From: Pirellulaceae bacterium | Lineage (GTDB): Bacteria; Planctomycetota; Planctomycetia; Pirellulales; Pirellulaceae | NCBI GenBank assembly: GCA_022446825.1 | Contig: JAKVBY010000055.1 | Location: 18,389-51,332 of the forward strand | Reading direction: 5' to 3' | DNA length: 32,944 nt | Part shown: positions 15,725-25,007 of the stretch, piece after piece | Layout of the letters: each line of letters opens with the position of its first letter | Position numbering within the stretch: position 1 is the first letter of the stretch | The notes under the pieces: generated by a model | Told to the model about the DNA's origin: nothing | The model's input: only the letters and a program-made list of their open reading frames with translations | The model's database searches: none | Position numbers and translations under genes: made by a program

Positions 15725-18406
15725 ATGAGATGGCAACGTGGCAAGAATGAAATATGCCTCTACCGAAGTATTATGGCGTGTCTGTTGTGCTATGCCATGT
15801 CGGTTGCATTTGCGCGTGCTGCGCCTTCGGCGGTTGTTGCTGAACGCTACCGAACTTTGCTAGATACGCATTGCAAAAAATGCCATGGAGCAGAAAGTCA
15901 AGAAGGGAAATTCCGTCTTGATACGCTGGCCTTCAACATACTCGATAACCAAACCGCGGCAGGTTGGCAGAAAGTGCTCAACGTTTTGAATTCCGGGGAC
16001 ATGCCACCCGCAGATGAAATGCCTCTGGAAAAAAATGCTAAAGCCGATTTGCTCGAAAACCTATCGCAAGTAATGGTTACTGCTCGTCGCCTTTTAAGCG
16101 ATCAACATGGCCGCATTACGATGCGCCGATTAAGTCGACGTGAGTACAAGAATACGATTCGCCATTTGCTGGGGGTCGAACTCGATGTCAGCGAGCTTCC
16201 CTCAGACACCGGAACCGGCAAGTTTGATACGGTGGGTGCGAATTTGTTCATGTCCGGCGATCAATTTGAGCAATATCAGGCACTTGGACGTCATGCGGTG
16301 GAGCAGGCATTCGATCGGTATCGAGACCGGTCTCGGATCTGGAAAAAACGGATTGAGGCGGAAGCCGGAATGCTGGAACGAATTCGTAATTCGCTTGCGA
16401 TCCGCATGGAGGATCACCGTCGTTACAAAACTTGGACTCATGCGATCGATCAAGCGGCGACCCGCTCCGAAAATCGTGAGGTGGTCGCTCAGATTTGGCA
16501 AGAGGTTGAAGGGAAGCAGCCCCGCGAGCGTTTTTACCATGCTTGGCGAAGAATTCAGGGGGCTCCAGATCCACGAGAGTATGATTTTGTGGACGCGGAT
16601 CACGCCACGCATGTGGGTGTCGGTACCTACCGCGCCGTCGCCTATCAAACGTGGTACATGGTCCAACCGGAGAACACTAACGGAGCGTTACTTTCCATCG
16701 GCGACAACGGTGTGAATCCTTGGTTCACCTTCGATGCGGGTAATCATTTCCCGGCGGGTGAATATACCATGCGCATCCGAGTGGCGGCGACTGAGAAGGC
16801 ATCACCGGAACGGAAATTTCTTGAATTCGGTCTTCGCACAGGTGGCCCCTTCACGCATTTGAGCACGCACGAAGTCACCGGCACGATGGCCTCCCCTGAG
16901 GTTGTCGAAGTACCGTTTACGCTTCGCAGGAATGGAGACCGCACCTTTTTTGTTCGAGAGAAGGGCACGTTTGACACGGGGCAACAGTCCGCCCGCAGGC
17001 ATAACGCTGGTAGAAAGATCAATGGACTGGGGCCGGAGTTCGCTTTATGGGTCGATTGGGCAGAGATAGAACGCAAACCGGCAGCCGAGCAGAGAAAAGC
17101 TCCGGCAATTGATCTTTTGGGAACCGCCTTGATGGGGGAGACGTCGGACTCCGTCGATCTCTTGAGGGAAGGGTTGGAACGCTTTGCCAACGCTTCGTTT
17201 CGCGGGGCCACGGCACCTCCAAGCTACCTGGAAAAACTGATCACGATCTACGACTTGCGGCAGGAAGCAGGAGACTCGCATCCGGAAGCATTGAAGGAGA
17301 CATTATCGGTCATCCTGGCGTCTCCGCGCTTTCTTTACCTGACGGAACCGACTGCGAACGAATCACAGCGGCGCCCTTTGTCTGCCAGGGAACTAGCCAT
17401 TCGCTTGGCTTACTTTCTTTGGGGAACTCCGCCTGACGAGGAACTCCTGCAACTGGCCGTTACGGATCAACTGATGCAGCCAGGCGTACTGCCGAAACAG
17501 ATCAACCGACTGTTAGACGATCCGCGTGCGATGGATTTTGTGACCCCCTTTGTGCATCAGTGGCTGGATGTCGACCGGTTGGATTTTTTTCGGTTCAATG
17601 GAGAGCGTTATCCACGATTTGACGAAAGCACCAAGCGGGCAGCGCGGCAGGAAGTTTACGAAACGATGGCTCACTTAGTACGTAGTCACGGAAGCCTGGG
17701 CAATTTACTCAAGGCAGACTATGTTGTCGTCAATAGCCTGTTAGCTAATTATTATGGTATCGACGCTGTCACGGGCGACGAATTTCGCCGGGTGTCTGTA
17801 CCGGCTGATTCGCCACGCGGCGGTTTACTCGGCATGGCAGCGATTCTTGCCATGGGAAGCAACGGTGAACAAACCAGTCCGGTCGAACGTGGAGCTTGGG
17901 TTTTACGTAAGCTTTTGAACGACCCTCCACCACCTGCGCCAGCTAACGTCCCACAACTCACCAGGTTTGAGGATCAACTCATCACGACCCGTGTCCGTCT
18001 GCTGGTGCATCAGGAAGAGCCGCAATGCGCTAGCTGCCATCGTAAGATCGATCCCATTGGGATCGGCCTCGAAAACTTCGATGCCGTTGGTCAATGGCGG
18101 AGTGAGGAACATTATGAAAAACCCGGACTTGGTAGGAAGACCTGGACGATCGACGTGGCGTCCAAGTTACATACAGGACTAGCTTTTGCGAACTATTTTG
18201 AACTTCGTGAGATTGTCGCTTCCCAGACGGATGCCTTTGCACGTGGGTTTTCTGCGGCCTTGATTGAGTATGCTTTAGGACGACCATGTGGCTTCAGTGA
18301 TGAGCCCCTGATTGACACGATGCTGCAACAGGCGCGTGAACGCGACTTGGCTGTGCGGGAATTTATTCACGCTTTGGTACAAAGCCCAACTTTTCAATCC
18401 AAGTAA
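15725..18406 (+). CDS. Secreted di-haem protein 2: PSCyt1-like - DUF1587 - DUF1595 - DUF1592 - DUF1588 - DUF1585
   Basis: An 893-residue protein. The start at 15725 gives a basic n-region, then a hydrophobic run (about 16-30) and a likely cleavage site near ARA. Haem site 1 is C50-x-x-C53-H54, with GKFRLDT behind it. DUF1587 (about 130-195) has RRLSRREYKNTIRHLLG. An unassigned beta-rich stretch spans about 290-450. Then come DUF1595 (about 475-540), DUF1592 (about 550-670, RLAYFLWGTPPDEEL) and DUF1588 (about 695-800). DUF1588 holds haem site 2, C768-x-x-C771-H772, followed by RKIDPIG. DUF1585 (about 810-890) closes the protein. It is probably extracytoplasmic and redox-active; the reaction is unknown. 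The DUF1552 partner starts 26 bases downstream and is surely part of the same transcript. Confidence 0.92.
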   Translation: MRWQRGKNEICLYRSIMACLLCYAMSVAFARAAPSAVVAERYRTLLDTHCKKCHGAESQEGKFRLDTLAFNILDNQTAAGWQKVLNVLNSGDMPPADEMPLEKNAKADLLENLSQVMVTARRLLSDQHGRITMRRLSRREYKNTIRHLLGVELDVSELPSDTGTGKFDTVGANLFMSGDQFEQYQALGRHAVEQAFDRYRDRSRIWKKRIEAEAGMLERIRNSLAIRMEDHRRYKTWTHAIDQAATRSENREVVAQIWQEVEGKQPRERFYHAWRRIQGAPDPREYDFVDADHATHVGVGTYRAVAYQTWYMVQPENTNGALLSIGDNGVNPWFTFDAGNHFPAGEYTMRIRVAATEKASPERKFLEFGLRTGGPFTHLSTHEVTGTMASPEVVEVPFTLRRNGDRTFFVREKGTFDTGQQSARRHNAGRKINGLGPEFALWVDWAEIERKPAAEQRKAPAIDLLGTALMGETSDSVDLLREGLERFANASFRGATAPPSYLEKLITIYDLRQEAGDSHPEALKETLSVILASPRFLYLTEPTANESQRRPLSARELAIRLAYFLWGTPPDEELLQLAVTDQLMQPGVLPKQINRLLDDPRAMDFVTPFVHQWLDVDRLDFFRFNGERYPRFDESTKRAARQEVYETMAHLVRSHGSLGNLLKADYVVVNSLLANYYGIDAVTGDEFRRVSVPADSPRGGLLGMAAILAMGSNGEQTSPVERGAWVLRKLLNDPPPPAPANVPQLTRFEDQLITTRVRLLVHQEEPQCASCHRKIDPIGIGLENFDAVGQWRSEEHYEKPGLGRKTWTIDVASKLHTGLAFANYFELREIVASQTDAFARGFSAALIEYALGRPCGFSDEPLIDTMLQQARERDLAVREFIHALVQSPTFQSK

Positions 18407-18432
18407 CACGATAACTCTCTTCCCATCCGGGG

Positions 18433-19731
18433 ATGACTATGAAATCTGCTTCTTCCCGCCGGCGTTTCCTTCAATCCAGCAAGGCACTGGTGGCACTCCC
18501 ATTTCTCGAGTCACTTGGGTTCCGACGTTTTGCGTCCGCCGCCACGCCCAGCCCGCCCCAGCGACTTGTCTTTCTTGCCATGGGTTACGGTGTCACCGAG
18601 GACGCCTGGTTTCCAGATGTCAAGCAAACGGGTGCGGACTACGAGTTACCGCCGGGGCTCATGCCCCTTGCGCGGCACAAAGCGGATTTCACGGTAGTCC
18701 AGGGTGCACGCCATCACTTCACCAGTGAAGGGCACTGGGGCAGTACTTATTGGCTGACAGGCGCAAGTCGCTACGGTGATGGAGGGAGTAGTTTTCACAA
18801 CAGTATCTCGGCGGATCAGGTCGCGGCGGCCCATGTTGGTCAGCAGACGCGGTTTGCCTCCCTGCAATTGAACGGTAGCGAGAAGACCATTGCTGAAGCG
18901 GGACACGGACCGGGTTTGTCGTTGGCGTGGGATGTCAGGGGTAAGCCGATGGGTGGTTTGGATAGTCCCTTGGCGACGTATCACCGCTTGTTCTCACGCG
19001 AAAACGTGTCGCTTGATGAGCGTCAGGCGATGCTGACGCAGAAACGTAGCGTAATGGACGCCGTGCTGGAAGATGCCCGCGATCTCAAACGCGGGCTCGG
19101 TCGCACAGACAAGAACAAATTAGAGGAATATTTTCAGGGCATCCGTGACATTGAGACGCGACTCAGCAAGGATGAACTCTGGCAAGATAAGCCCAAACCA
19201 GAGGCACCTCTACTACAGCCACCTGAGGCGGGTCTGAAGGGGCTTGAGGAGATCAAGCTGATGTATGATCTGATGCTTGCCGCTCTCAAGACCGATAGCA
19301 CGCGCGTGATCACCTATCGTCAGCCCATCGCTGATCTCTTGACGAGTCTGGGTATCAAAGTGGCTGCGCACGACATGAGCCACTACACTCCGGGAATTCG
19401 ACGGGAAGCGTCGCTGCGCCGCGATGAAGCGAACAGCGATTTACTAGCAGGACTGATAGACCGACTCAAAACAACCCGTGAAGCGGATGGTTCTCGTTTG
19501 TTCGATCATACGGCGGTTGTCTTCGGCAGCAACCTGCGCACAGTGCACAATGTGGATGACTGTCCGACAATTCTGACCGGTGGTGGCGCAGGAATGCAGC
19601 TCGGGAAGAATTTAGTTTTGCGGCAAGGGACGCCGCTGTGTAACATTTGGCTCACATTACTCCGGGGTATCGGGGCGCCGGTCAAACGGCATGGGGACAG
19701 TACGGGGGTGATTTCTGAACTGCTTGGCTAA
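18433..19731 (+). CDS. DUF1552 protein, Tat-exported partner of di-haem protein 2
   Basis: A 432-residue protein with a twin-arginine signal: SRRRFLQ at residues 8-14, then a hydrophobic segment and an ASAA cleavage-like site near 37. The ATG at 18433 follows a weak GGGG ribosome site; an ATG two codons later is also possible. The body matches DUF1552, which regularly sits beside DUF1592/DUF1588 cytochromes in planctomycetes. Segments such as GARHHFTSEGHWGSTYWLTG and VVFGSNLRTVHNVDDCPTIL echo DUF1501, suggesting a related sulfatase-like scaffold with different residues at the candidate active site. It is probably exported folded and works with the upstream di-haem protein. Its function is unknown. 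Confidence 0.9.
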   Translation: MTMKSASSRRRFLQSSKALVALPFLESLGFRRFASAATPSPPQRLVFLAMGYGVTEDAWFPDVKQTGADYELPPGLMPLARHKADFTVVQGARHHFTSEGHWGSTYWLTGASRYGDGGSSFHNSISADQVAAAHVGQQTRFASLQLNGSEKTIAEAGHGPGLSLAWDVRGKPMGGLDSPLATYHRLFSRENVSLDERQAMLTQKRSVMDAVLEDARDLKRGLGRTDKNKLEEYFQGIRDIETRLSKDELWQDKPKPEAPLLQPPEAGLKGLEEIKLMYDLMLAALKTDSTRVITYRQPIADLLTSLGIKVAAHDMSHYTPGIRREASLRRDEANSDLLAGLIDRLKTTREADGSRLFDHTAVVFGSNLRTVHNVDDCPTILTGGGAGMQLGKNLVLRQGTPLCNIWLTLLRGIGAPVKRHGDSTGVISELLG

Positions 19732-20095
19732 GTCGAGCCACCAATTTTCCCGTTACAACGTCCCTTGTTCACTCGTTCGTTCAGGACAAGTTTCTAATTT
19801 TAATTTCTATATTGTTCGCTACGAGGCCGTTGCCGGCCGAGTTCCTGGATTAAGAGGTGGCGATGTGTCTTGCTTGCAGAGTTTTGGTATCCCTACTCAC
19901 CTTGCCGCAGTCATTTTGGAAGTTAGTTGGTGAGTGCGACTGTAGAACGAACTTGTCAGGAGAGCGCAGCTGACGCTGGTCTCTTGGAGCGATGCGATTT
20001 GTAACATCAGGATTTGTGATTGGGTTGCACTGGTGTGAAATACTTCTAATACTCGCAATACGACAATCGCGAAATTTTCTGGAAAGCATATCATC
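19732..20095. other. Intergenic region before the surface-glycan gene block
   Basis: No supported gene. A markedly AT-rich patch at about 19790-19815 includes TATATT (19808-19813), a possible -10 element without a recognisable -35. The separation from the upstream unit suggests the sulfotransferase gene starts a new transcript. Confidence 0.35.
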
Positions 20096-20830
20096 GTGCG
20101 GTGGCCATTATTCGAAAGACGACGCAGACCTTCCCGGGGTATCATCATTGGCGGTTGTGCTCGTTCGGGGACAACGTTGTTGCTATCCATATTGTCGAGC
20201 CACAAGGAAATTTGTGCGATTCCTTATGAAACCCAGGTTTTGTGTCCCACCGCCTACGGGCCCGACTTTCGCTCGAAAACTCCGCTTTCTTTGTCGAGCA
20301 TTGACAGCCACTTAGAACGTCATTTGCAAGGTAGACGCTATCGGTATTGGTGCGAAAAGACCCCCAAGAATGTCTGGTTTTTCAAGCGGATTCTCACGGA
20401 ATTAACCAAACGGGTCAAAATTATTCATATTGTCCGTGATGGGCGTGATGTGATTGTCTCGCGGCATCCGCAAAAGCCAAATGATTTTTGGGTGTCTGCC
20501 GAGCGTTGGATCCAAGACGTTACCTACGGGCACGAAATTGCTGGCCATCCTCGCGTGCTGACGATCCGTTATGAAGATCTTGTCAGCCATTTCGAAGAAA
20601 CCGTAAACACGTTGTTTAAATTTCTGGGACTAGAAGTGTCTGTGGAAGTACTAGATTTTCCGAACCATGCGACGGTTCGAAAAAACGACGCTTGGCCAGA
20701 TGGAGTAGGTCCTATTCACCAGCGATCTATCGGGAAATGGAAGTCGCCTGAGTTTGTCGGACGAGTCGAGGGCTTTCTGCAGCGGGAACGCGCGGTGACC
20801 CTGCTCCGTCACTATCACTACTTGTCTTAA
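20096..20830 (+). CDS. Sulfotransferase family protein (PAPS-dependent)
   Basis: A 244-residue protein read from a GTG at 20096. GGCARSGTTLL (19-29) is the 5'-phosphosulfate loop that grips PAPS. IHIVRDGRDVIVSR (about 110-123) is the 3'-phosphate loop, with R114 and S122 in place. CEKTPKN (86-92) is another typical sulfotransferase segment. The family moves a sulfuryl group from PAPS onto glycan or protein hydroxyls. There is no signal peptide, so it would act in the cytoplasm or at the inner membrane face. It is followed after 16 bases by a GT-A-like glycosyltransferase and then a GT4 enzyme, which points to sulfation of a surface polysaccharide or lipid-linked glycan under assembly. Acceptor unknown. 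Confidence 0.88.
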   Translation: MRWPLFERRRRPSRGIIIGGCARSGTTLLLSILSSHKEICAIPYETQVLCPTAYGPDFRSKTPLSLSSIDSHLERHLQGRRYRYWCEKTPKNVWFFKRILTELTKRVKIIHIVRDGRDVIVSRHPQKPNDFWVSAERWIQDVTYGHEIAGHPRVLTIRYEDLVSHFEETVNTLFKFLGLEVSVEVLDFPNHATVRKNDAWPDGVGPIHQRSIGKWKSPEFVGRVEGFLQRERAVTLLRHYHYLS

Positions 20831-20846
20831 ACGCGGGTTGGCACCC

Positions 20847-21800
20847 ATGGCATTTACTGTTGTTACCTACCATACACCCGATTTCCGTCACTTTGTCACA
20901 GGGCTGGCAGCGGACTGTGCACGGCACGGATATACTTTTTATTGCGAAGAGACAAAATCAAATTACCAGAATTTGATCCATGCCTTCGATCACAAGATCG
21001 GATTTTTGCAACGCATGGTCAAAAAGTTTGGGACTGTGCTTTGGCTAGATGTCGAGTGCCGTATCGTATTACCGGTTCCGCAAGGCTGGCAGAGCCCCCT
21101 GATTACGTCCTATGAAATCTGCGGAGAGCAGGGGCTTTCATCGGGGGTGTTAATGTTGGGCGAAGAACATCTTCCTTTTTTATTACTGTGGGAAAAATAC
21201 GCCAAAAAATACCCTCGTTTACCCGACGATTTTGTTCTTGATTTTCTCACCAACGCCATCGATTATCCATTTCAGACTGTCCCTTTTGAGTTTCATGATC
21301 GCAGCACGACATCACCCGTTGTCCGTGGGCAGTGGAAAAATCAGTCGACGATTTTGCAGCATCCAACCATCAATCGCTGGCCCGATCCTCTCAAATATCG
21401 TCGTGCCTTCAACGGACCTCAGCGAATGAAGCAACAGCAAAATCTTATTGCACGTCAACGGAAATATTTGTATTTCCGTAATTTTTCTGGAGACTTTGAG
21501 GAAGTGATGCAGGTCATGGAATCTGGCGAGAACCAATGGTGGGAATACGCGGATTGGATTTTTTCGCCCGTTGATTGGACGTACGCGCCCGCTTTTTATT
21601 GGCCACAGCAAGCTGAGCAATTCAACGTCAAACCATTCACGTTTCAAAAAGCGGTGCAGCAAAAAGACGAACAGCCACCCCGCACGCGTTTTCGCAGCGT
21701 TGCCATTGGCCGGATGACCTTAGATCCTACCGATGGAGGAAAGGGAGGGATGGTGTCACGAATGAAGGACTGGTTTGTGCAGGGAGGAACACCATCATGA
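20847..21800 (+). CDS. Putative GT-A-fold nucleotide-sugar transferase
   Basis: A 317-residue protein from the ATG at 20847; an in-frame TTG nine bases upstream is less likely. I do not recognise a named family. VLWLDVEC (64-71) looks like the GT-A DxD metal motif in a D-x-E form (D68, E70) preceded by a buried strand. GLSSGVLMLG (96-105) resembles the segment after the DxD site in GT8/GT77-like enzymes. The C-terminal third is rich in aromatic residues, with no signal or membrane segment. Its 3' end overlaps the following GT4 gene by four bases (ATGA), so the two are translationally coupled. Its place between a sulfotransferase and a GT4 enzyme supports a glycan-assembly role. Confidence 0.6.
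   Translation: MAFTVVTYHTPDFRHFVTGLAADCARHGYTFYCEETKSNYQNLIHAFDHKIGFLQRMVKKFGTVLWLDVECRIVLPVPQGWQSPLITSYEICGEQGLSSGVLMLGEEHLPFLLLWEKYAKKYPRLPDDFVLDFLTNAIDYPFQTVPFEFHDRSTTSPVVRGQWKNQSTILQHPTINRWPDPLKYRRAFNGPQRMKQQQNLIARQRKYLYFRNFSGDFEEVMQVMESGENQWWEYADWIFSPVDWTYAPAFYWPQQAEQFNVKPFTFQKAVQQKDEQPPRTRFRSVAIGRMTLDPTDGGKGGMVSRMKDWFVQGGTPS
21781..21788 (+). promoter_or_regulatory. Strong ribosome binding site AGGGAGGA for the GT4 gene
   Basis: A near-perfect Shine-Dalgarno sequence 8 bases before the ATG at 21797. It lies inside the coding sequence of the upstream gene and supports the start, together with the ATGA stop/start overlap. It is clearer than at most starts in this window. Confidence 0.75.
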
Positions 21801-23014
21801 CCGACATCACCCGACCTCGCCTGCTCTTACTGACGGAACGTTATGCCCCCGATGTAGGAGGGGTGGCCCGCAGTGCTGGGCGCATTGCGGCCGCGCTCTC
21901 GGACTTGGGCATTCGGATTGACGTGCTCGCCTGGACCAAGTCCCTGCAACCAGGGCAATTAGAAACCACGCCGGAAGCTGACCCTAATGAGGGAGGTAAA
22001 TCTCGAACGATTCACCGCTTGGGGCTATTTGCCAATTGGGATTTGTCGCTACAGCATACCTTCAATGTGCTGGAATGGCTGCATGCGGATCGCCACTACG
22101 ATGTCGTTTGGGGACACTACGTCTATCCGGCTGGTTTTGCGGCGGTTGTGTTTGGTGAGACCCAAGGGATTCCTTCTACCGTCAGTGCCCGGGGAAACGA
22201 TATCGACCGCTTGATGTTTCCTCCGGGCGACTTTGCTCGCCTGCTATGGACGATGGAACGAGCTTCAGTGGTCTCGACAGTTTCTCGTGACTTGGGAAAA
22301 AAAATTGACGTCCTCTTGGGGCGCGCGAGTAGTACAATTCCCTTACCCAACGTCGCGGATGTCGATGTCTTTCGGCCCCGAACCAGAGCGGTGGCGCAAC
22401 AGCAGCGAACAAAGCGAGGCATTGCGAGCGAGGAGCTTGTCTTAGGTTTTTGTGGCGAACTGCGTCACAAAAAAGGCTTGCCTTTTCTCCTGACCAGTCT
22501 GCGCGATCTCAATCAGGTTCGTCCGACGCGGTTGTTAGTCATTGGCAGTGTCCGACCACGCGAACAACGTCAACTCACCATATTTTCGCACGAGTATCCG
22601 CTGTTGCGCGAACAAATTACGGTGACCGGACATCAAGAGAACCCCAGCGACGTGGCCGATTGGTTACACGTATGTGACGTCGTCCTTTGCCCATCCCTCT
22701 GGGATGGAGTACCCAACGCGCTTCTGGAGGCGATGGCCTGCGGGAAACTCGTGATCGCAAGTAACGCAGGAGGCATTCCGGAAATTATTGAGCATGGAAA
22801 CAACGGTGTGTTGATTCCTAAAGAGCAACTCCATCGGCTCGGTGAGGTCGTCTTGGAAACGCTCCATCTTCCCACTAGCGATCGCGAGGCCATCTCGAGC
22901 AATGCTCGTTCATTTGCCGAGCAACTTGTAAGAACGGCTGCAGAACGAAATGCACTCGAGTGCGTTTTGCGTCAACTGTTGCCCTCTTTTCAACCTGGAA
23001 AAAGTGGTCGATAA
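21797..23014 (+). CDS. GT4-family glycosyltransferase
   Basis: A 405-residue GT-B enzyme. The N-terminal domain has the GGVARSAGRIA loop (21-31) that opens GT4 proteins. The C-terminal domain holds the nucleotide-sugar segment PSLWDGVPNALLEAMACGK (299-317), giving the E-x7-E motif in a D303-x7-E311 variant, followed by ASNAGGIPEII. Such enzymes add hexoses or related sugars to lipid-linked glycans at the cytoplasmic membrane face. The gene is coupled to the upstream GT-A-like gene through a four-base overlap. Its last 25 bases overlap the 3' end of the minus-strand GT4 gene. Sugar and acceptor are unknown. Confidence 0.92.
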   Translation: MTDITRPRLLLLTERYAPDVGGVARSAGRIAAALSDLGIRIDVLAWTKSLQPGQLETTPEADPNEGGKSRTIHRLGLFANWDLSLQHTFNVLEWLHADRHYDVVWGHYVYPAGFAAVVFGETQGIPSTVSARGNDIDRLMFPPGDFARLLWTMERASVVSTVSRDLGKKIDVLLGRASSTIPLPNVADVDVFRPRTRAVAQQQRTKRGIASEELVLGFCGELRHKKGLPFLLTSLRDLNQVRPTRLLVIGSVRPREQRQLTIFSHEYPLLREQITVTGHQENPSDVADWLHVCDVVLCPSLWDGVPNALLEAMACGKLVIASNAGGIPEIIEHGNNGVLIPKEQLHRLGEVVLETLHLPTSDREAISSNARSFAEQLVRTAAERNALECVLRQLLPSFQPGKSGR

Positions 23015-24210
23015 GCAGCCACTAATGCAGTTTGTGCGAACTTCCACTGGAACTGCTGCTCGACGCGTTGACGTGCTTGATCGCTTAATGTGTGGGCCAA
23101 CGAAGGTTCGTTGCGGAGGCGAAACAGAGCATCCTTGATTGCTTTTGCCGAACCTGTGCGAACCAGGAGGGCTTCCTGTTCATTTTTAACCAGTTCTTCA
23201 ACGACAGGTAAGCGACTTGCCACTAGCGGGGTTCCCACGGCCATGGCTTCGATTACCTTGAGCGGACAGCATCCTTGTAAGGTGTTTCGGTCGCTGCGCG
23301 TCAGAGGCGCCAAAGCGACGTCCGCCTCATGGTAAGCCTGGACGAGTTTCGTCTGGGAAACGGCACTTTCCAGCAGAACATGATCGGCCAAGTTTGCTTT
23401 CCAGATGAGTTTTTCTAGTCGTTTGCGCTCGTGTGACCTGATCGGACCAATGATTCGCAAGGTCGCGGGTGCATCACGCAAGTAAAGGCCTAAGGCTTCA
23501 ATGGCCAACCCCACTCCCTGCCATGCCGTCAGTGTGCCGGTATAGATTAATTTCAGCGAACGCTCGCGGAGGTCGCGCGGAGGGCGGTAGGTGAAGGTCG
23601 TCAGGTCAACGCCATTGCGAATCACTTTGATTTTGTTTTTGGTGACGCCCCTGCTGAGCAAATAAGCCCGATTGACATCGCTGACGGTGAGAATGAGATC
23701 TGCTGCCTGGAGACAAATATCCTCTTGTGTTCGCAACTTTTGTAATAACTCTTGGTCTTCTGCCACTCGTGGGTAGTGATACTTTAGTTCAATCGAGGGA
23801 AAACCATTGACCTCGTAGACGATTCGTCGGCATACTTTGGATTTTTGCTGGGCGATCGGGTACCCCTCAAAAATTGAGCGGAAATGAGCGACGGGAACCA
23901 AAGTATGCGCAAAACGCTGCTGCCACCATTGGAGATAGCGGGCGCGGAAATTGAGCACGCGTTCGAAGAGATGATCCCCTTCTGCAGGTATCGGGTGATG
24001 GGTCACTCCAGGGGCCGAGTGGTCAACGATCGTGGACCCTTTGTCCGTCAGTTCCTGAGGATGTGGAGTCGGTGGAATACTTACCAAGTCGACATTCGGG
24101 AAACATCGACCAAGAGCAGAAGAGAACGCCCCAATATGGGTTGCCGCTCCCTTCGGTGATGGAAACCGATCAAAGGAGGTATAGACAATCTTGGTTGCCA
24201 TGCGTCCCAT
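22990..24210 (-). CDS. GT4-family glycosyltransferase, convergent copy
   Basis: A 406-residue GT-B enzyme on the minus strand; a second in-frame ATG at 24201 could be the true start. The N terminus has PSPKGAATHIGAF, a GT4 opening loop. The central stretch KVIRNGVDLTTF is the usual linker to the donor domain, where LIYTGTL begins. PLKVIEAMAVGTPLVAS is the donor-site glutamate segment. It is only moderately similar to the neighbouring GT4 protein, so it is not a recent duplicate. Its 3' end overlaps that gene by 25 bases on the opposite strand. It is likely to act in the same glycan pathway, but under a different promoter. Confidence 0.9.
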   Translation of the reverse strand: MGRMATKIVYTSFDRFPSPKGAATHIGAFSSALGRCFPNVDLVSIPPTPHPQELTDKGSTIVDHSAPGVTHHPIPAEGDHLFERVLNFRARYLQWWQQRFAHTLVPVAHFRSIFEGYPIAQQKSKVCRRIVYEVNGFPSIELKYHYPRVAEDQELLQKLRTQEDICLQAADLILTVSDVNRAYLLSRGVTKNKIKVIRNGVDLTTFTYRPPRDLRERSLKLIYTGTLTAWQGVGLAIEALGLYLRDAPATLRIIGPIRSHERKRLEKLIWKANLADHVLLESAVSQTKLVQAYHEADVALAPLTRSDRNTLQGCCPLKVIEAMAVGTPLVASRLPVVEELVKNEQEALLVRTGSAKAIKDALFRLRNEPSLAHTLSDQARQRVEQQFQWKFAQTALVAAYRPLFPG

Positions 24211-24305
24211 CTCGTCAAACGCTCGGGGGTTTTATGTTGCAGACGTGCGTCGTTTGTGAGATCATAACTCGCCTGCGTTAATTCAAAACTCGTGGTGTCC
24301 ACCGC

Positions 24306-24312
24306 AAAGGAG
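24306..24312 (+). promoter_or_regulatory. Ribosome binding site AAAGGAG for the lipoprotein gene
   Basis: A strong Shine-Dalgarno sequence 7 bases before the ATG at 24320. It fixes the start of the lipoprotein gene and begins the four-gene run. Confidence 0.7.
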
Positions 24313-24319
24313 ATGCGCG

Positions 24320-24994
24320 ATGGTACTTGCTTTGCCACTGCCGAAGGCCTTGCTGCTTTTGATGGTGGTCGTTCTTTTTACGGGGTGTGGTGCTGCGGAG
24401 CAAGCACGTCATGATCGATCTGATGAAAACGTCAACTCGGCCAAAATCGCACTTACCGGTGAGGTGACCTTTAAAAATGACGCAGGTGTCGTGGCCTTTA
24501 AAATGAAGCCGCGAGATGACGGCGCCAAGTTGTTCAATGCAGCGGGGGAGGAGATGGCGCGGTTCACTTACGGCGAGCGGGCCGGTGAAATAACGAAAAT
24601 TAAAATCAAAGATGCCACTGACAAGGTGTTGGGTTTTGTTTCCGTTTCCTTAAACCGTTACAAAATTATCGATGCTGAGCAAGTCGATCAGTTTGAGTTT
24701 CAATCGGATGACGGGCGAGACTGGAAATTCAAAACAGCAGATGAAAAACTGGTGTTTCGAGTTAAAAGTCGAGACTATGGTTTTGAAATTGAAACCGGTG
24801 ACAAGGTCACCCATGCGAAGATCAAGGTAAAAGGTAACAAGGTTTCGCTGCGCGATTCAGCGGAAGAGACGATTTTGTCGACCAAAGATTCCCTGCCAGC
24901 ACTCGCCATGGTTCCTTTTGGATTTGATGCTCTAGATAGCTTACCGATACAAAGTGCAATCGCCTTTGCAGTTGTTCGTGACTTACAACAATAG
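24320..24994 (+). CDS. Predicted lipoprotein of unknown function
   Basis: A 224-residue protein with a lipoprotein signal: hydrophobic run at about 10-20, then LFTGC with the lipid-bearing cysteine at 23. The mature part is rich in lysine, aspartate and short beta-strand patterns (KIKIKDATDKVLGF, KIKVKGNKVSLRD) and looks like a repetitive all-beta fold. It contains no cysteine, no catalytic motif and no family I recognise. It would be anchored to a membrane facing the periplasm. It heads a tight co-directional run: the next gene begins 13 bases after its stop. A structural or binding role is all that can be suggested. Confidence 0.82.
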   Translation: MVLALPLPKALLLLMVVVLFTGCGAAEQARHDRSDENVNSAKIALTGEVTFKNDAGVVAFKMKPRDDGAKLFNAAGEEMARFTYGERAGEITKIKIKDATDKVLGFVSVSLNRYKIIDAEQVDQFEFQSDDGRDWKFKTADEKLVFRVKSRDYGFEIETGDKVTHAKIKVKGNKVSLRDSAEETILSTKDSLPALAMVPFGFDALDSLPIQSAIAFAVVRDLQQ

Positions 24995-25007
24995 GATTGA
25001 TGGTGTC

